A DNA stretch of 64,000 bases from positions 248,001 through 312,000 of the forward strand of contig QNUV01000041.1 of NCBI GenBank assembly GCA_003339645.1, given 5' to 3'. Below, piece by piece: positions 25,545 to 33,598 of this stretch (position 1 is the stretch's first letter; each line of letters starts with the position of its first letter). Source of the stretch: Microbacterium arborescens (GTDB lineage: Bacteria > Actinomycetota > Actinomycetes > Actinomycetales > Microbacteriaceae). Position numbers and translations under genes: made by a program. The notes beneath the pieces were generated by a model. That model searched no databases. It saw only the letters and a program-made list of their open reading frames with translations, and was not told the DNA's origin.

Positions 25545-26558
25545 ATGGCCGAGTCCACGTTCATCTCCCGCTCGATCGCGTGGGCGCTGCAGCGCAAACC
25601 GGTGCGCGCGTTCCTGCTGTACAGCGAGCACCGTGGACCGGTGCTCGCCGACAGCGTCACCTATCGCACCCTGTTCAGCGTGTTCGCCGGCGTGCTGTTG
25701 GGGTTCTCCGTCGCGGCGCTCTGGCTTGCCGGTGACCCCGTCGCGTGGCAGGCGCTCATCGACGCCGTGAACCGTGTCATCCCGGGACTCGTCGGAAACA
25801 ACGGCCTCATCAAGCTCGACGACATCCAGGCCCCGGCCGGGCTGACCATCGCGGGTGTCATCGCCACCGTCGGTCTGGTCGGTGCGGCGATCGGTGCGAT
25901 CGGTTCGCTCCGTACCGCCATGCGCGCGATCGCGGATCAACTGACCGATGACGTGCTTTTCGTCTGGGTGCTGCTGCGCAACCTCGCACTCGCGATCGGT
26001 ATCGGCGGGGCGCTCGTCGCCGCCGCCGGCGTGACGTTCCTCGGGACGGCCGGGGTCGGACTGCTCGCCGACCTCCTCGGTTTCTCCGACGAGAACCCGC
26101 TCGTGCAATTCGGCGGCTGGGCCGTGTCGCTGGTAGTGGTGTTCGCCCTCGACGCGGTCGCTGTCGCCGTGCTCTTCCGGGTCCTGTCCGGGGTGAAGGT
26201 GCGAAAGCGTGCACTGTGGAGCGGCGCGCTGCTCGGCGCCGCCGGGCTGACGGTGCTGCAGCAACTGTCGGGCCTGTTCGTCGGTGGTGCCACCTCGAAC
26301 CCGTTGCTGGCCTCGTTCGCCTCACTGATCGCGCTGCTGCTGTGGCTCAACCTGTCATCGCAGGTCATCCTCATCGCGACCGCCTACATCGTCACGGGCG
26401 TGCGCGAAGAGGAAGACCGCGTTCGGGCGCGCTTCGGCGCCACCACCTTCCTGCAGCGTCGTGTGCAGCGCGCGGAGGACGCCGTCTCCGCCGCCGCCCG
26501 GGAGCTCGAGAAGGCGCGCGAGCTCGAGGCCGAGGAACGCGCGAAAGCGGGCGGCTGA
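25545..26558 (+). CDS. YihY/BrkB-family integral membrane protein
   Basis: The product is a 337-residue protein with about six membrane segments (first near 42-64). The family region ALWSGALLGAAGLTVLQQLS and LLLWLNLSSQVILIATAYIV is typical of YihY/BrkB (PF03631). A charged coiled-coil-like tail of about 45 residues rich in Arg, Glu and Ala follows. The family is widespread and poorly understood; the old RNase BN label is wrong for it. The start is set by the leaderless -10. The stop is 10 nt from the end of the convergent DUF6176 gene. Confidence 0.85.
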   Translation: MAESTFISRSIAWALQRKPVRAFLLYSEHRGPVLADSVTYRTLFSVFAGVLLGFSVAALWLAGDPVAWQALIDAVNRVIPGLVGNNGLIKLDDIQAPAGLTIAGVIATVGLVGAAIGAIGSLRTAMRAIADQLTDDVLFVWVLLRNLALAIGIGGALVAAAGVTFLGTAGVGLLADLLGFSDENPLVQFGGWAVSLVVVFALDAVAVAVLFRVLSGVKVRKRALWSGALLGAAGLTVLQQLSGLFVGGATSNPLLASFASLIALLLWLNLSSQVILIATAYIVTGVREEEDRVRARFGATTFLQRRVQRAEDAVSAAARELEKARELEAEERAKAGG

Positions 26559-26568
26559 CTCGCCGGCC

Positions 26569-26925
26569 TCAGTCGCCGACGGAGCTCGTCCGAGGAGGGC
26601 GCAGTCCGGCGCGCACGTCCAGGACGACCTCGCTCTCAACCCGCCCGCCCGCGGCCGCGCGCATCACCGCACGGTGCTCCGCGTCGATCGCACGAGGCGA
26701 CGCATCTGCGACCGCCTGCGAGCGCGCGAGGTCGTCGGTCTGCATGGCGTAGACGATGACCGGACCATCCGTCGTATCGATGATCATCGCGGTCTCGTGC
26801 TCGACCCCCTCAGCCGCGAGCGACTCCAGCGCCTCCGCGCGCCGAGGGCCGTCGATCTCGCGCAACCACTCGATGACGCGCTCGCGATGATCGGGGCGAA
26901 GACGCCGAGCCACCAAATGGATCAC
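26569..26925 (-). CDS. DUF6176-like small protein
   Basis: The product is 118 residues, soluble and alpha/beta, with EHETAMIIDTTDGPVIVYAM, then SPRAIDAEHRAVMRAA. The EHET, GPV and IDxEH pattern matches what I recall of DUF6176, possibly a dimeric alpha-beta barrel. The function is unknown. The GTG start is supported by TAGTCT 6 nt upstream. It lies downstream of and in line with the glutamine amidotransferase gene but has its own promoter-like hexamer in the 17-nt gap. Confidence 0.65.
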   Translation of the reverse strand: MIHLVARRLRPDHRERVIEWLREIDGPRRAEALESLAAEGVEHETAMIIDTTDGPVIVYAMQTDDLARSQAVADASPRAIDAEHRAVMRAAAGGRVESEVVLDVRAGLRPPRTSSVGD

Positions 26926-26931
26926 GGCATG

Positions 26932-26937
26932 AGACTA
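26932..26937 (-). promoter_or_regulatory. -10 hexamer of the DUF6176-like gene
   Basis: TAGTCT lies exactly 6 nt before the GTG at 26925, between that gene and the amidotransferase stop. Confidence 0.45.
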
Positions 26938-26942
26938 GCGAC

Positions 26943-27674
26943 CTAGCGCGCGTAGCGCTCGACGAACGCGCGGAGGATCGACCCCGTGTGGGTGACCGGG
27001 CTGCGGCTCACGGCGCTCAGGGTGAGGTCGAGCTCGTCAGGCGCGAAGTAGCCGTAGTCGGCGTAGGCGTGGATGCGAGTCGTGATGCCGGCGAGGTCGA
27101 GTTCTGGATGGAACTGCGTCGCGTAGACGTTCTCGCCGACCCGGAACATCTGCACGGGGCACGCCTCGGAGGAAGCAAGCAGGACGGCACGGGGAGGAAG
27201 GGCCGAGATCGCTTCCTTGTGTCCGACGAAGCCGGCGAACGTCGGCGGCATCCCCGCCAGGAGCGGATCGCGCCGCCCGGCATCCGTCAGCTCGACGTCG
27301 ACGACGCTGATGGGCTCGCCGAACCGTCGGTCGATCGTCGCCCCGAGAAACGCACCCACCGTGCCGATTCCGTAGCACGCACCGAGGAACGCGGCGTCCT
27401 GTGCGACGACCCGTGCCAGAAGGTCGGCGAACTCGGCCTCGACCCGGCGCTGAACGGCGGATTTCTGCTCATACGGATCAGACGCGTTGAACGGGCCACC
27501 GCCGACGAAGATGCCCGAGATGTCGTCGAGGTCTATCTCGGGCATCGGTTCCGACTCGAGTCGCACGCGCCGGAGCGAGGCAGGTTCGAGCCCGGTGTGG
27601 CGTAGGAAGAGCTCGTATTCTTCGTCGGCGGGCACGTCTTCGGCCCGGGTGGCGAGCAGCACGAACGGCTTCAC
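26943..27674 (-). CDS. class I glutamine amidotransferase-like protein
   Basis: The product is 243 residues with the GMP-synthase-like GATase fold. The nucleophile elbow is GACYGIG (in QDAAFLGACYGIGTVGAF) and the catalytic His/Glu pair is in ATQFHPELD. Such stand-alone GATases hydrolyse glutamine or gamma-glutamyl compounds, and the acceptor here is unknown. I chose the GTG at 27674 (VKPFVLLATRAED), which gives the family-like N-terminus; frames open upstream to a TTG, but that start would overlap the promoter hexamer. The GTG overlaps the stop of a 12-codon upstream ORF. Confidence 0.82.
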   Translation of the reverse strand: MKPFVLLATRAEDVPADEEYELFLRHTGLEPASLRRVRLESEPMPEIDLDDISGIFVGGGPFNASDPYEQKSAVQRRVEAEFADLLARVVAQDAAFLGACYGIGTVGAFLGATIDRRFGEPISVVDVELTDAGRRDPLLAGMPPTFAGFVGHKEAISALPPRAVLLASSEACPVQMFRVGENVYATQFHPELDLAGITTRIHAYADYGYFAPDELDLTLSAVSRSPVTHTGSILRAFVERYAR

Positions 27675-27709
27675 GCCGAGGGGAGCTTTCGTAGTCGCCG
27701 AGCACGCAT
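27671..27709 (-). CDS. leaderless 12-codon upstream ORF overlapping the amidotransferase start
   Basis: An ATG sits exactly 6 nt after the hexamer TACGCT and opens MRARRLRKLPSA, then TGA. The TGA overlaps the GTG of the amidotransferase gene (GTGA). Four Arg and one Lys make it strongly basic. It could be a leader peptide that couples or attenuates translation, or simply the place where transcription begins. Too short for homology evidence. Confidence 0.4.
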   Translation of the reverse strand: MRARRLRKLPSA

Positions 27710-27715
27710 GGCGCA

Positions 27716-27721
27716 AGCGTA
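27716..27721 (-). promoter_or_regulatory. -10 hexamer upstream of the mini-ORF and amidotransferase gene
   Basis: TACGCT is 6 nt before the mini-ORF ATG and about 40 nt before the amidotransferase GTG. Confidence 0.45.
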
Positions 27722-27771
27722 TCGGCCGGTCCGGACGGCGCGGGTATCGTCGGGAGACAGGAGGTCAGAAC

Positions 27772-28017
27772 ATGGCTATTGCACGACTGCACGGTGGTCC
27801 CCTCGACGGGCAGACCCTTCCGCTGGACGACGACGCGTCAGACCGGCTCATCCTTCCCTACAGCGAGACCCAGGTGGTCTACGAACGCTCCGGCGAGCCG
27901 GAGAACACCGGCGAGGGCGACGGACCGACGTCGTCGGAGTTCCACTTCGTCGAAGCCGAGGGCGACATCGACCCCTCGACCGACGAGCGCGACGACCGCG
28001 TCACCAGTGACGACTGA
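27772..28017 (+). CDS. small acidic protein of unknown function
   Basis: The product is 81 residues, starting MAIARLHGGPLDGQTLPLDD and ending in a strongly acidic, probably disordered tail (SEFHFVEAEGDIDPSTDERD). The HGGPLDGQTLPL block recurs in small actinobacterial and phage proteins with no known role. A GGAGG site 8 nt before the ATG is strong. It overlaps the CYTH gene by 11 nt. Confidence 0.75.
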   Translation: MAIARLHGGPLDGQTLPLDDDASDRLILPYSETQVVYERSGEPENTGEGDGPTSSEFHFVEAEGDIDPSTDERDDRVTSDD

Positions 28018-28639
28018 GCCGCGCAGCTCGCTCGAGGTCGAGCGGAAGTACGACGTCGGCGACGAGGCGAGCGTTCCCGACTGGTCGCTCCTCCCCGGCG
28101 TCGCGACCGTCGGCGCAGCCGAGCCCCGTGAACTCGACGCGCGCTACCTCGACACCGCCGACGGACGACTCGCCGCCGCGCTGACCGCGCTGCGGCGACG
28201 CACGGGCGGCCCCGACGAGGGGTGGCACGTGAAGCGGTCCACGCCCGAGGGCAAGCTCGAGACCCATTGGCCCCTCGACGACGCCGATGAGGCGGCCCCG
28301 CCCGACGTGCCGGACGCCATCGTCGCCGAGCTCGCCGAGGTGGCGCAGCCGCCCTTCGAGGTCATCGCCCGCATCCGGAACTCGCGCACCGCCTTCGCCC
28401 TGCTCGACGCCGCGGGCGATCTGGTCGCGGAGTTCGTCGACGATCGGGTGACGGCCACGGATGAACGGTCGGGACGAACGAGCTCATGGCGGGAGTGGGA
28501 GCTCGAGCTGGGCCCCGCGGCGCCCGCCACCGCGGCCGGTGTCGCCGAGCTCTTCGCAGCTGCCGACGAGCTGGTCGCATCCGCCGGGGGAGCGCCCGCG
28601 GCATCCGAATCCAAGCTCGGACGCGCCCTCGGACGCTGA
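28007..28639 (+). CDS. CYTH-domain protein (triphosphate tunnel metalloenzyme)
   Basis: The product is 210 residues. The N-terminal ExExK signature is LEVERKY, and charged alternating residues on later strands (LRRRTGG, WHVKRSTPEGKLETHW, EFVDDRV, WREWELEL) form the tunnel that holds triphosphate and metal. Members hydrolyse inorganic triphosphate or thiamine triphosphate or make cAMP; without a CHAD domain a triphosphatase role is likely. The GTG at 28007 puts the motif close to the N-terminus, as in the family, and overlaps the preceding gene. The GTG has no strong ribosome binding site, so it may rely on coupling. Confidence 0.85.
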   Translation: MTTEPRSSLEVERKYDVGDEASVPDWSLLPGVATVGAAEPRELDARYLDTADGRLAAALTALRRRTGGPDEGWHVKRSTPEGKLETHWPLDDADEAAPPDVPDAIVAELAEVAQPPFEVIARIRNSRTAFALLDAAGDLVAEFVDDRVTATDERSGRTSSWREWELELGPAAPATAAGVAELFAAADELVASAGGAPAASESKLGRALGR

Positions 28640-28663
28640 GCATCCCGGGTTCGATCAGCCGCA

Positions 28664-28708
28664 AAGACGAACGCACCGCCGGCCGAGGCCGAGCGGTGCG
28701 TTCGTCTT
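28664..28708. terminator. bidirectional terminator between the CYTH and lpdA genes
   Basis: AAGACGAACGCACCGC and GCGGTGCGTTCGTCTT are perfect 16-bp inverted repeats with a 13-nt loop, placed between converging genes. Confidence 0.85.
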
Positions 28709-28723
28709 CTGGCGACGCGAGCG

Positions 28724-30124
28724 TCAGAGGTTGATCATGTGACCCGCGAGACCGTGGAAGGCCTCCTGAAGGCCTTCCGACAGGGTCGGGTGCGTGTGGA
28801 CGTTGCGCGCGGCCTCGAGCGCAGTGAGGTCCCACTTCTGAGCCAGGGTCAGCTCCGGCAGCAGCTCCGAGACGTCGGGGCCGATGAGGTGCCCGCCGAG
28901 GAGCTCCAGGTGCTCGGCGTCGGCGATGAGCTTGACGAAACCGACGGGCTCGCCCAGGCCGTTGGCCTTGCCGTTCGCCGAGAACGGGAACTTCGCGACC
29001 TTGACGTCGTAGCCCGCGTCGCGCGCCTGCTGCTCGGTCAGGCCGAACGATGCCACCTGCGGCGAGCAGAACGTCGCACGCGGCATGTTGCGGTAGTCGC
29101 CGAGCGTCTGCGTCTCGGCGCCGCCGATGGTCTCCGCCGCGACGACACCCTGCGCCTCGGCGACGTGCGCGAGCTGCAGCTTGGCGGTGACGTCGCCGAT
29201 CGCGTAGATGCCCTCGACGTTCGTCCGCATGTGGTCGTCGATGTCGATCGCGCCGCGCTCGGTGAGCTTCACGCCGGTGTTCTCGAGACCGAAGCCCTCG
29301 ACCCGGGGAGCGAAGCCGATCGACATGAGGACCTTGTCGGCCTCGATCTGCCCCTTCGCGCCGTCGGCGTTGGCCGAGTACGAGACGGTGACCTTATCGC
29401 CCGAGTCGACGATCTGCTCGACCTTGGTCGAGGTGAGGATGTCGATGCCGTACTTCTTGTACTGCTTCTGGATCTCCTTCGAGACCTCGACGTCCTCGTT
29501 GGGGAGGGCGCGGTCGAGGAACTCGATGATCGTGACCTTCACGCCGTAGTTCGACATGACGAAGGCGAACTCCATGCCGATCGCGCCGGCGCCGACGATA
29601 ACGATCGAGTTCGGCAGGTCACGGGTGAGGATCTGCTCCTCGTAGGTCACGACGTTGTCGCTGAGCTGCACACCGGGAAGGAGTCGCACGGTCGAGCCGG
29701 TGGCGATGATGACGTTGTCGAACGTGACGGTCTCCTGCGAGCCGTCGGCCTTGGTCACCTGGATCGACTTCGCGTCGAGGAACGACCCGCGTCCCTCGTA
29801 CTCGGTGACCTTGTTCTTCTTCATCAGGAAGTGGATGCCCTTGACGTGCGTCTCGGCCACCTTGCGGCTGCGGTCGAACGCGGTGCCGAAGTCGAAGTTC
29901 ACATCCCCGCTGATTCCGAAGAGATCGGCCTTGTGCTTGAAGGTGTGGGCGAGGTCGGCGTTCTTCAGCAGAGCCTTGGAGGGGATGCAGCCGACGTTGA
30001 GGCAGACGCCTCCCCAGTACTTCTCTTCGATGATCGCGACGGACTGTCCGAGCTGCGCAGCGCGGACAGCTGCGACATACCCGCCGGGGCCCGCGCCGAG
30101 GATGACGACGTTGTAGTGAGGCAT
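28724..30124 (-). CDS. lpdA: dihydrolipoyl dehydrogenase (E3)
   Basis: The product is a 466-residue flavoprotein. FAD-binding [14 protein letters not shown] is followed by the redox disulfide CLNVGC (C41/C46), NAD-binding [13 protein letters not shown] and the C-terminal catalytic [13 protein letters not shown]. It reoxidises lipoyl groups of pyruvate and 2-oxoglutarate dehydrogenase complexes, making NADH. The ATG lies 6 nt after TAGGCT, a hexamer that contains the stop codon of the upstream CopC gene. It is therefore probably transcribed from its own leaderless promoter even though the two genes are only 9 nt apart. It lies near the FHA protein, whose homologue GarA/OdhI regulates 2-oxoglutarate dehydrogenase. 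Confidence 0.96.
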   Translation of the reverse strand: MPHYNVVILGAGPGGYVAAVRAAQLGQSVAIIEEKYWGGVCLNVGCIPSKALLKNADLAHTFKHKADLFGISGDVNFDFGTAFDRSRKVAETHVKGIHFLMKKNKVTEYEGRGSFLDAKSIQVTKADGSQETVTFDNVIIATGSTVRLLPGVQLSDNVVTYEEQILTRDLPNSIVIVGAGAIGMEFAFVMSNYGVKVTIIEFLDRALPNEDVEVSKEIQKQYKKYGIDILTSTKVEQIVDSGDKVTVSYSANADGAKGQIEADKVLMSIGFAPRVEGFGLENTGVKLTERGAIDIDDHMRTNVEGIYAIGDVTAKLQLAHVAEAQGVVAAETIGGAETQTLGDYRNMPRATFCSPQVASFGLTEQQARDAGYDVKVAKFPFSANGKANGLGEPVGFVKLIADAEHLELLGGHLIGPDVSELLPELTLAQKWDLTALEAARNVHTHPTLSEGLQEAFHGLAGHMINL

Positions 30125-30130
30125 GCTCCC

Positions 30131-30136
30131 AGCCTA
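30131..30136 (-). promoter_or_regulatory. -10 hexamer of lpdA, overlapping the upstream stop codon
   Basis: TAGGCT lies 6 nt before the lpdA ATG, and its TAG is the stop codon of the CopC-like gene. Confidence 0.5.
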
Positions 30137-30688
30137 GTCCTCGGTGCGCCGCCGAGACGCCGCGACGAGGGCGATGACGAGGGCGATCACACCGGCGACC
30201 ACGACGACCGCGACGACGATCCAGAACACCGCGGGCAGGCCCTCGGCCGGTGCCGTCTCGGTGGTTCCACCGGCGGGTGCCGTCGGCGCGGCCGCCGGGT
30301 CGCCCGCCGTGAACGAGAACTCGCCCGAGACCGGGTGGCCGTCGCTCGAGACCACCCGCCAGCGCACGGTGATCGGGCCCTGGCTGTCTCCGTCGATGGC
30401 CTGGGTGGCCGTCGTACCGTCGAGCGCGGGCGTCCCCTCGGCGAGTTCCGTTCCCGCCGCGTCGGTCACCGAGATCGCGTTGACCCCCTCCTCGTCGATG
30501 AGCACGCCGCTGAAGGTGAGCGTCACCTCGTCGGGCAGCTCGGACACGGCCGAATCGGCGGCCGGATCGGAGGCCAGCAGCTCGTCGTGCGCGAGGGCGG
30601 GCGACGCGGGGGAGGCCGCGGCGAGGCCGAGCACGATGCCGAAGCCCACGAGCAGGCGCATACGAAGAGAAGGAGTGCGTGCAGACAT
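30134..30688 (-). CDS. CopC-domain copper-binding membrane-anchored protein
   Basis: The product is 184 residues. A signal peptide ends at LAHDELLASDP, so the mature protein begins with the His that ligates Cu(II) in CopC. The second ligand region is SSDGHPVSGEFSF. The beta-sandwich (about 34-128) is followed by a Pro/Ala linker, one membrane helix (about 150-172) and a basic end RRRTED. It would bind copper at the outer membrane face. No CopD partner is adjacent. The ATG follows TAGGCT by 7 nt. Confidence 0.88.
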   Translation of the reverse strand: MSARTPSLRMRLLVGFGIVLGLAAASPASPALAHDELLASDPAADSAVSELPDEVTLTFSGVLIDEEGVNAISVTDAAGTELAEGTPALDGTTATQAIDGDSQGPITVRWRVVSSDGHPVSGEFSFTAGDPAAAPTAPAGGTTETAPAEGLPAVFWIVVAVVVVAGVIALVIALVAASRRRTED

Positions 30689-30695
30689 CGCCCCG

Positions 30696-30701
30696 AGCCT
30701 A
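30696..30701 (-). promoter_or_regulatory. -10 hexamer of the CopC-like gene
   Basis: TAGGCT lies 7 nt before the ATG at 30688. Confidence 0.45.
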
Positions 30702-30794
30702 ATCGTCGGCCATATGAAGGTGGTGAGAGGCCCGGGTATTCGCGTTCGCGACTCGTCGTCGATCCGTTAGGCTGGCCCGGAAGAGGAGGACACT

Positions 30795-31289
30795 GTGGAC
30801 GAAAAGGATCGAGACGTCGACGACATCCGACGCGGACCCGACCGCGCGCCGCACAGCGGTTCCTCGGACACGACGCAGACGTTCGGGCACGACCTGGACC
30901 TGTCGTTCGTGCCGTTCGGGGCTGACCTCACCGCTGTGGAGCGTGACGCCATCCAGGCGCTGCCCGAGCGGGCGGCCCTGCTTCTGGTTCGTTCCGGCCC
31001 CACCGCGGGGGCACGGTATCTGCTGGACACCGACGTGACGACCGTCGGCCGCCACCCCGAGGCCGACATCTTCTTCGACGACGTCACCGTCTCGCGGCGG
31101 CACGCGGAGATCACCCGTACGGGGTCGGCTTTCGAGATCGTCGACCAGCGCTCGCTCAACGGCACCTACGTCAACGGTGAGCGCGTCGACCGCGCCGTGC
31201 TCTCCGATGGAGCCGAGCTGCGCGTCGGCAAGTTCCGCCTGAACTTCTTCGTCTCACCGCTCGACCGCGCTCCGGCGACCGGCGCGTGA
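30795..31289 (+). CDS. FHA-domain protein, GarA/OdhI-like regulator
   Basis: The product is 164 residues, close to GarA (162). The N-terminal part has DTTQTF at 25-30, in the place where GarA/OdhI carries the ETTS phosphorylation site for Ser/Thr kinases. The FHA domain (about 75-150) has TVGRHPEADIFFDD, VSRRHAEI and LNGTYVNG. In mycobacteria and corynebacteria the unphosphorylated form inhibits 2-oxoglutarate dehydrogenase and steers carbon between the TCA cycle and glutamate. Here the motif is variant (DTTQ). A promoter hexamer TAGGCT at 30768 and AGAGGAGGA before the GTG show a leadered mRNA. It forms an operon with the MerR gene that follows. Confidence 0.88.
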   Translation: MDEKDRDVDDIRRGPDRAPHSGSSDTTQTFGHDLDLSFVPFGADLTAVERDAIQALPERAALLLVRSGPTAGARYLLDTDVTTVGRHPEADIFFDDVTVSRRHAEITRTGSAFEIVDQRSLNGTYVNGERVDRAVLSDGAELRVGKFRLNFFVSPLDRAPATGA

Positions 31290-31966
31290 GTGCGGCCCCC
31301 GCAGCCCGCGGTCGGTCCACGGCAGCGGGTCACCTGAGCATCGGCCAGGTCCTTGCGCGGCTCAGTCCGGAGTTTCCGGCGCTGAGCTCGAGCAAGCTGC
31401 GGTATCTCGAAGACCAGGGGATCGTCACCCCCACGCGCACCGGCTCGGGGTACCGGAAGTTCTCACCGGCGGACGTCGAGCGGCTGCGTACCGCGCTGAC
31501 GCTGCAACGCGATCACTACATGCCGCTGGCGCGTATCCGCGAGTACCTCGACACGCCGGGGGCCGAGGGGCTCCCGCCCGCGCTGCCGGCGTCGATCGTC
31601 CAGCATCGGCGCTATCGACGCGACGAGCTGATCGATCAGGCCGAGGCCACGGCAGCGCTGCTCGGCGACGCGGTGTCAGCGGGTCTGCTGCCGGCCGCCG
31701 ACACGTACGACGAGCGAGCGCTCGTCCTGCTGCGCACGCTCGTCGCGCTCGATCGCCACGGCATCGGCCCGCGCCACCTCCGCACCGTGAGGCAGGCGGC
31801 TGAACGCGACGTGGCGCTGGTCGAGACCGCGCTCGCGCCGCTGCTGCGCCGCACCGATTCGTCGTCTCGCGGACGTGCCCATGAGCTCGCGCCCGAGCTG
31901 GTACGTCGGCTCGACGACGTCCGTTCGGCGTTCGTCCAGACGGCCATCGACCGACTGGTCCGGTGA
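31286..31966 (+). CDS. MerR-family regulator, FtsR-like
   Basis: The product is 226 residues. The MerR winged helix (about 15-85) includes LSIGQVLARLSPEFPALSSS, KLRYLEDQGIV and GYRKFSPADVERL. This is the Rv1828/FtsR type found next to garA in actinobacteria; FtsR activates ftsZ in Corynebacterium. The C-terminal half is helical with no known ligand site. The GTG overlaps the FHA stop (GTGA), indicating coupled translation. Confidence 0.86.
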   Translation: MSAAPAARGRSTAAGHLSIGQVLARLSPEFPALSSSKLRYLEDQGIVTPTRTGSGYRKFSPADVERLRTALTLQRDHYMPLARIREYLDTPGAEGLPPALPASIVQHRRYRRDELIDQAEATAALLGDAVSAGLLPAADTYDERALVLLRTLVALDRHGIGPRHLRTVRQAAERDVALVETALAPLLRRTDSSSRGRAHELAPELVRRLDDVRSAFVQTAIDRLVR

Positions 31967-32066
31967 GCCACGCGCGACACGCCGCGGGCTCGGAGCGGAT
32001 GTCGTTGCCGCGGCGGCATCCCTCATCTAGCGTGGAAGAAACCCGACCGTCCGGCAGGAGGACCAG

Positions 32067-32612
32067 ATGACCGCGCATGATTCGCTCGGCGAGATGCGGT
32101 TCACGACCGACCTCCTCTTCACCGACGGTCTCCCCGAGATGGACGACGAGGCCGGGTATCGCGGAGCGCAGGCCGCTCGCGCCGCCGGCATCACGTACCG
32201 TCAGCTCGACTACTGGGCTCGTACCGAACTGGTCGTCCCCACCGTCCGCGGCGCCAGCGGCTCGGGTTCGCAGCGTCTCTACGGCTTCCGCGACATCCTC
32301 GTGCTGAAGCTCGTCAAGCGTCTGCTCGACACGGGCATCTCGTTGCAGCAGATCCGTGTGGCGGTCGACCAGCTCCGCGCCGCGGGCATCCGCGACCTCG
32401 CGGGGACGACGCTGATGAGCGACGGCGCGTCGGTCTACCTCTGCACGTCGAACGACGAGGTCATCGACCTCGTCAGCCGCGGTCAGGGGGTGTTCGGCAT
32501 CGCGGTCGGAAAGGTCCTCCGTGAGGTCGAGTCCACACTCGTCGAGTTCGACCCCCAGGCGCCGGACCCCGTCGACGAGCTCGCTGCGCGACGCTCGGCA
32601 CGCAGCGCCTGA
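32067..32612 (+). CDS. second MerR-family regulator, Rv1830-like
   Basis: The product is 181 residues with the MerR domain after residue 30: AARAAGITYRQLDYWARTEL, LVVPTVRGASGSGSQRLYGF and DILVLKLVKRLLDTGISL. In mycobacteria Rv1830 lies downstream of garA and Rv1828, usually with a DUF151 nuclease gene between. That gene is missing here: the 100-nt gap holds only a TAGCGT hexamer and the strong GGCAGGAGG site. A hairpin terminator follows. Confidence 0.88.
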   Translation: MTAHDSLGEMRFTTDLLFTDGLPEMDDEAGYRGAQAARAAGITYRQLDYWARTELVVPTVRGASGSGSQRLYGFRDILVLKLVKRLLDTGISLQQIRVAVDQLRAAGIRDLAGTTLMSDGASVYLCTSNDEVIDLVSRGQGVFGIAVGKVLREVESTLVEFDPQAPDPVDELAARRSARSA

Positions 32613-32631
32613 GCCGTCCCCGAGATACACA

Positions 32632-32666
32632 GAACCCCGGCGCACCTGCGGTGCGGCCGGGGTTTC
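32632..32666. terminator. hairpin between converging MerR and ParA genes
   Basis: GAACCCCGGCGCACC and GGTGCGGCCGGGGTTTC form a stem of about 14 bp with one bulge and a TGC loop. Confidence 0.75.
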
Positions 32667-32686
32667 GTTCGTGTAGTGACGGCCGG

Positions 32687-33508
32687 TCAGCTCGGCGCGG
32701 CCGTGGGGGCCTCGCCCGCGACCGGGATCCGGCCGGTGCGCAGCACGCGGTCCAGCAGCGCGTCGAAGTCGGAGGCGAGCTCCTGCGCGGAGTCTCCGGG
32801 CCAGATGTGCAGCGGCTTCGCGGCGCCCTGCGCCTGCTGCAGCGACGTGCGCTCGGGAAGCTGGGGCGAGAGCACCAGGGGACCGAACATGTCGCGCAGT
32901 TCCTTGATGCGGAACTGATGCTCGATCGACTGCGGGCGCACCCGATTGACCACGATGCCGAGGGGCTGCAGGCGGGGGGAGAGTCCTCGGCGGATCTCTT
33001 CGATGGCTCGCAGCGCGCGGTCGGCGGCAGCCACGGAGAACAGGCCGGGCTCGGTCACGACGATGACGCGATCGCTGGCTGCCCACGCCGTGCGGGTGAG
33101 CGCGTTGAGCGAGGGGGCGCAGTCGATGAGGACGAGGTCGTAGTCGGCCTCGATGGTCGCCAAGGCCTCTTCCAGCTTCCAGACGTCGCGCACGCTCGGG
33201 TGCGGACCGTCGAAGTTGATGGCGGACGGGCTGCCGATCAGGACATCGATGGTGCCGGGATGCACCTTCGCCCACCCGCTCGAGGTGATGGCCTGACGGA
33301 CCACCTTCTCCTTGGGATTGGCGAGGACGTCGGCGACGTTGAGACGGCCGGCGACCTGGATGTCCATCCCCGTCGACACGTCGGACTGCGGATCGAGATC
33401 GACGACCAACGTCCGGACACCGCGGGCGAACGCGGCGGATGCGAGCCCCAAGGTGACCGTGGTCTTGCCGACCCCGCCCTTGAGCGAGCTGACGGAAAGT
33501 ACGTGCAC
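32687..33508 (-). CDS. ParA/Soj-type ATPase
   Basis: The product is 273 residues. The deviant Walker [10 protein letters not shown], Walker A' VVDLDPQSDVSTG and Walker B DLVLIDCAPSLNALT are all present. These ATPases position chromosomes, plasmids or protein complexes by cycling on DNA or membrane. No parB gene is adjacent, and the main parAB pair normally lies at the origin, so this is an additional ParA. The GTG at 33508 opens directly with [16 protein letters not shown], and a TAACGT hexamer lies 8 nt upstream. It is divergent from pyruvate carboxylase. Confidence 0.88.
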   Translation of the reverse strand: MHVLSVSSLKGGVGKTTVTLGLASAAFARGVRTLVVDLDPQSDVSTGMDIQVAGRLNVADVLANPKEKVVRQAITSSGWAKVHPGTIDVLIGSPSAINFDGPHPSVRDVWKLEEALATIEADYDLVLIDCAPSLNALTRTAWAASDRVIVVTEPGLFSVAAADRALRAIEEIRRGLSPRLQPLGIVVNRVRPQSIEHQFRIKELRDMFGPLVLSPQLPERTSLQQAQGAAKPLHIWPGDSAQELASDFDALLDRVLRTGRIPVAGEAPTAAPS

Positions 33509-33598
33509 GAGGCTCTACGTTACCGTCCCCTAGGCTGTGAGGGTATTCGAGCCCCCGCGCGGCGCCGTCGCCGTGCGACTCATTCCAGCGAGGTGAGC

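Noticed and set aside
28739-30925. 728-codon open frame on the plus strand
   Set aside because: It is antisense to lpdA and the CopC-like gene, both with clear family motifs.
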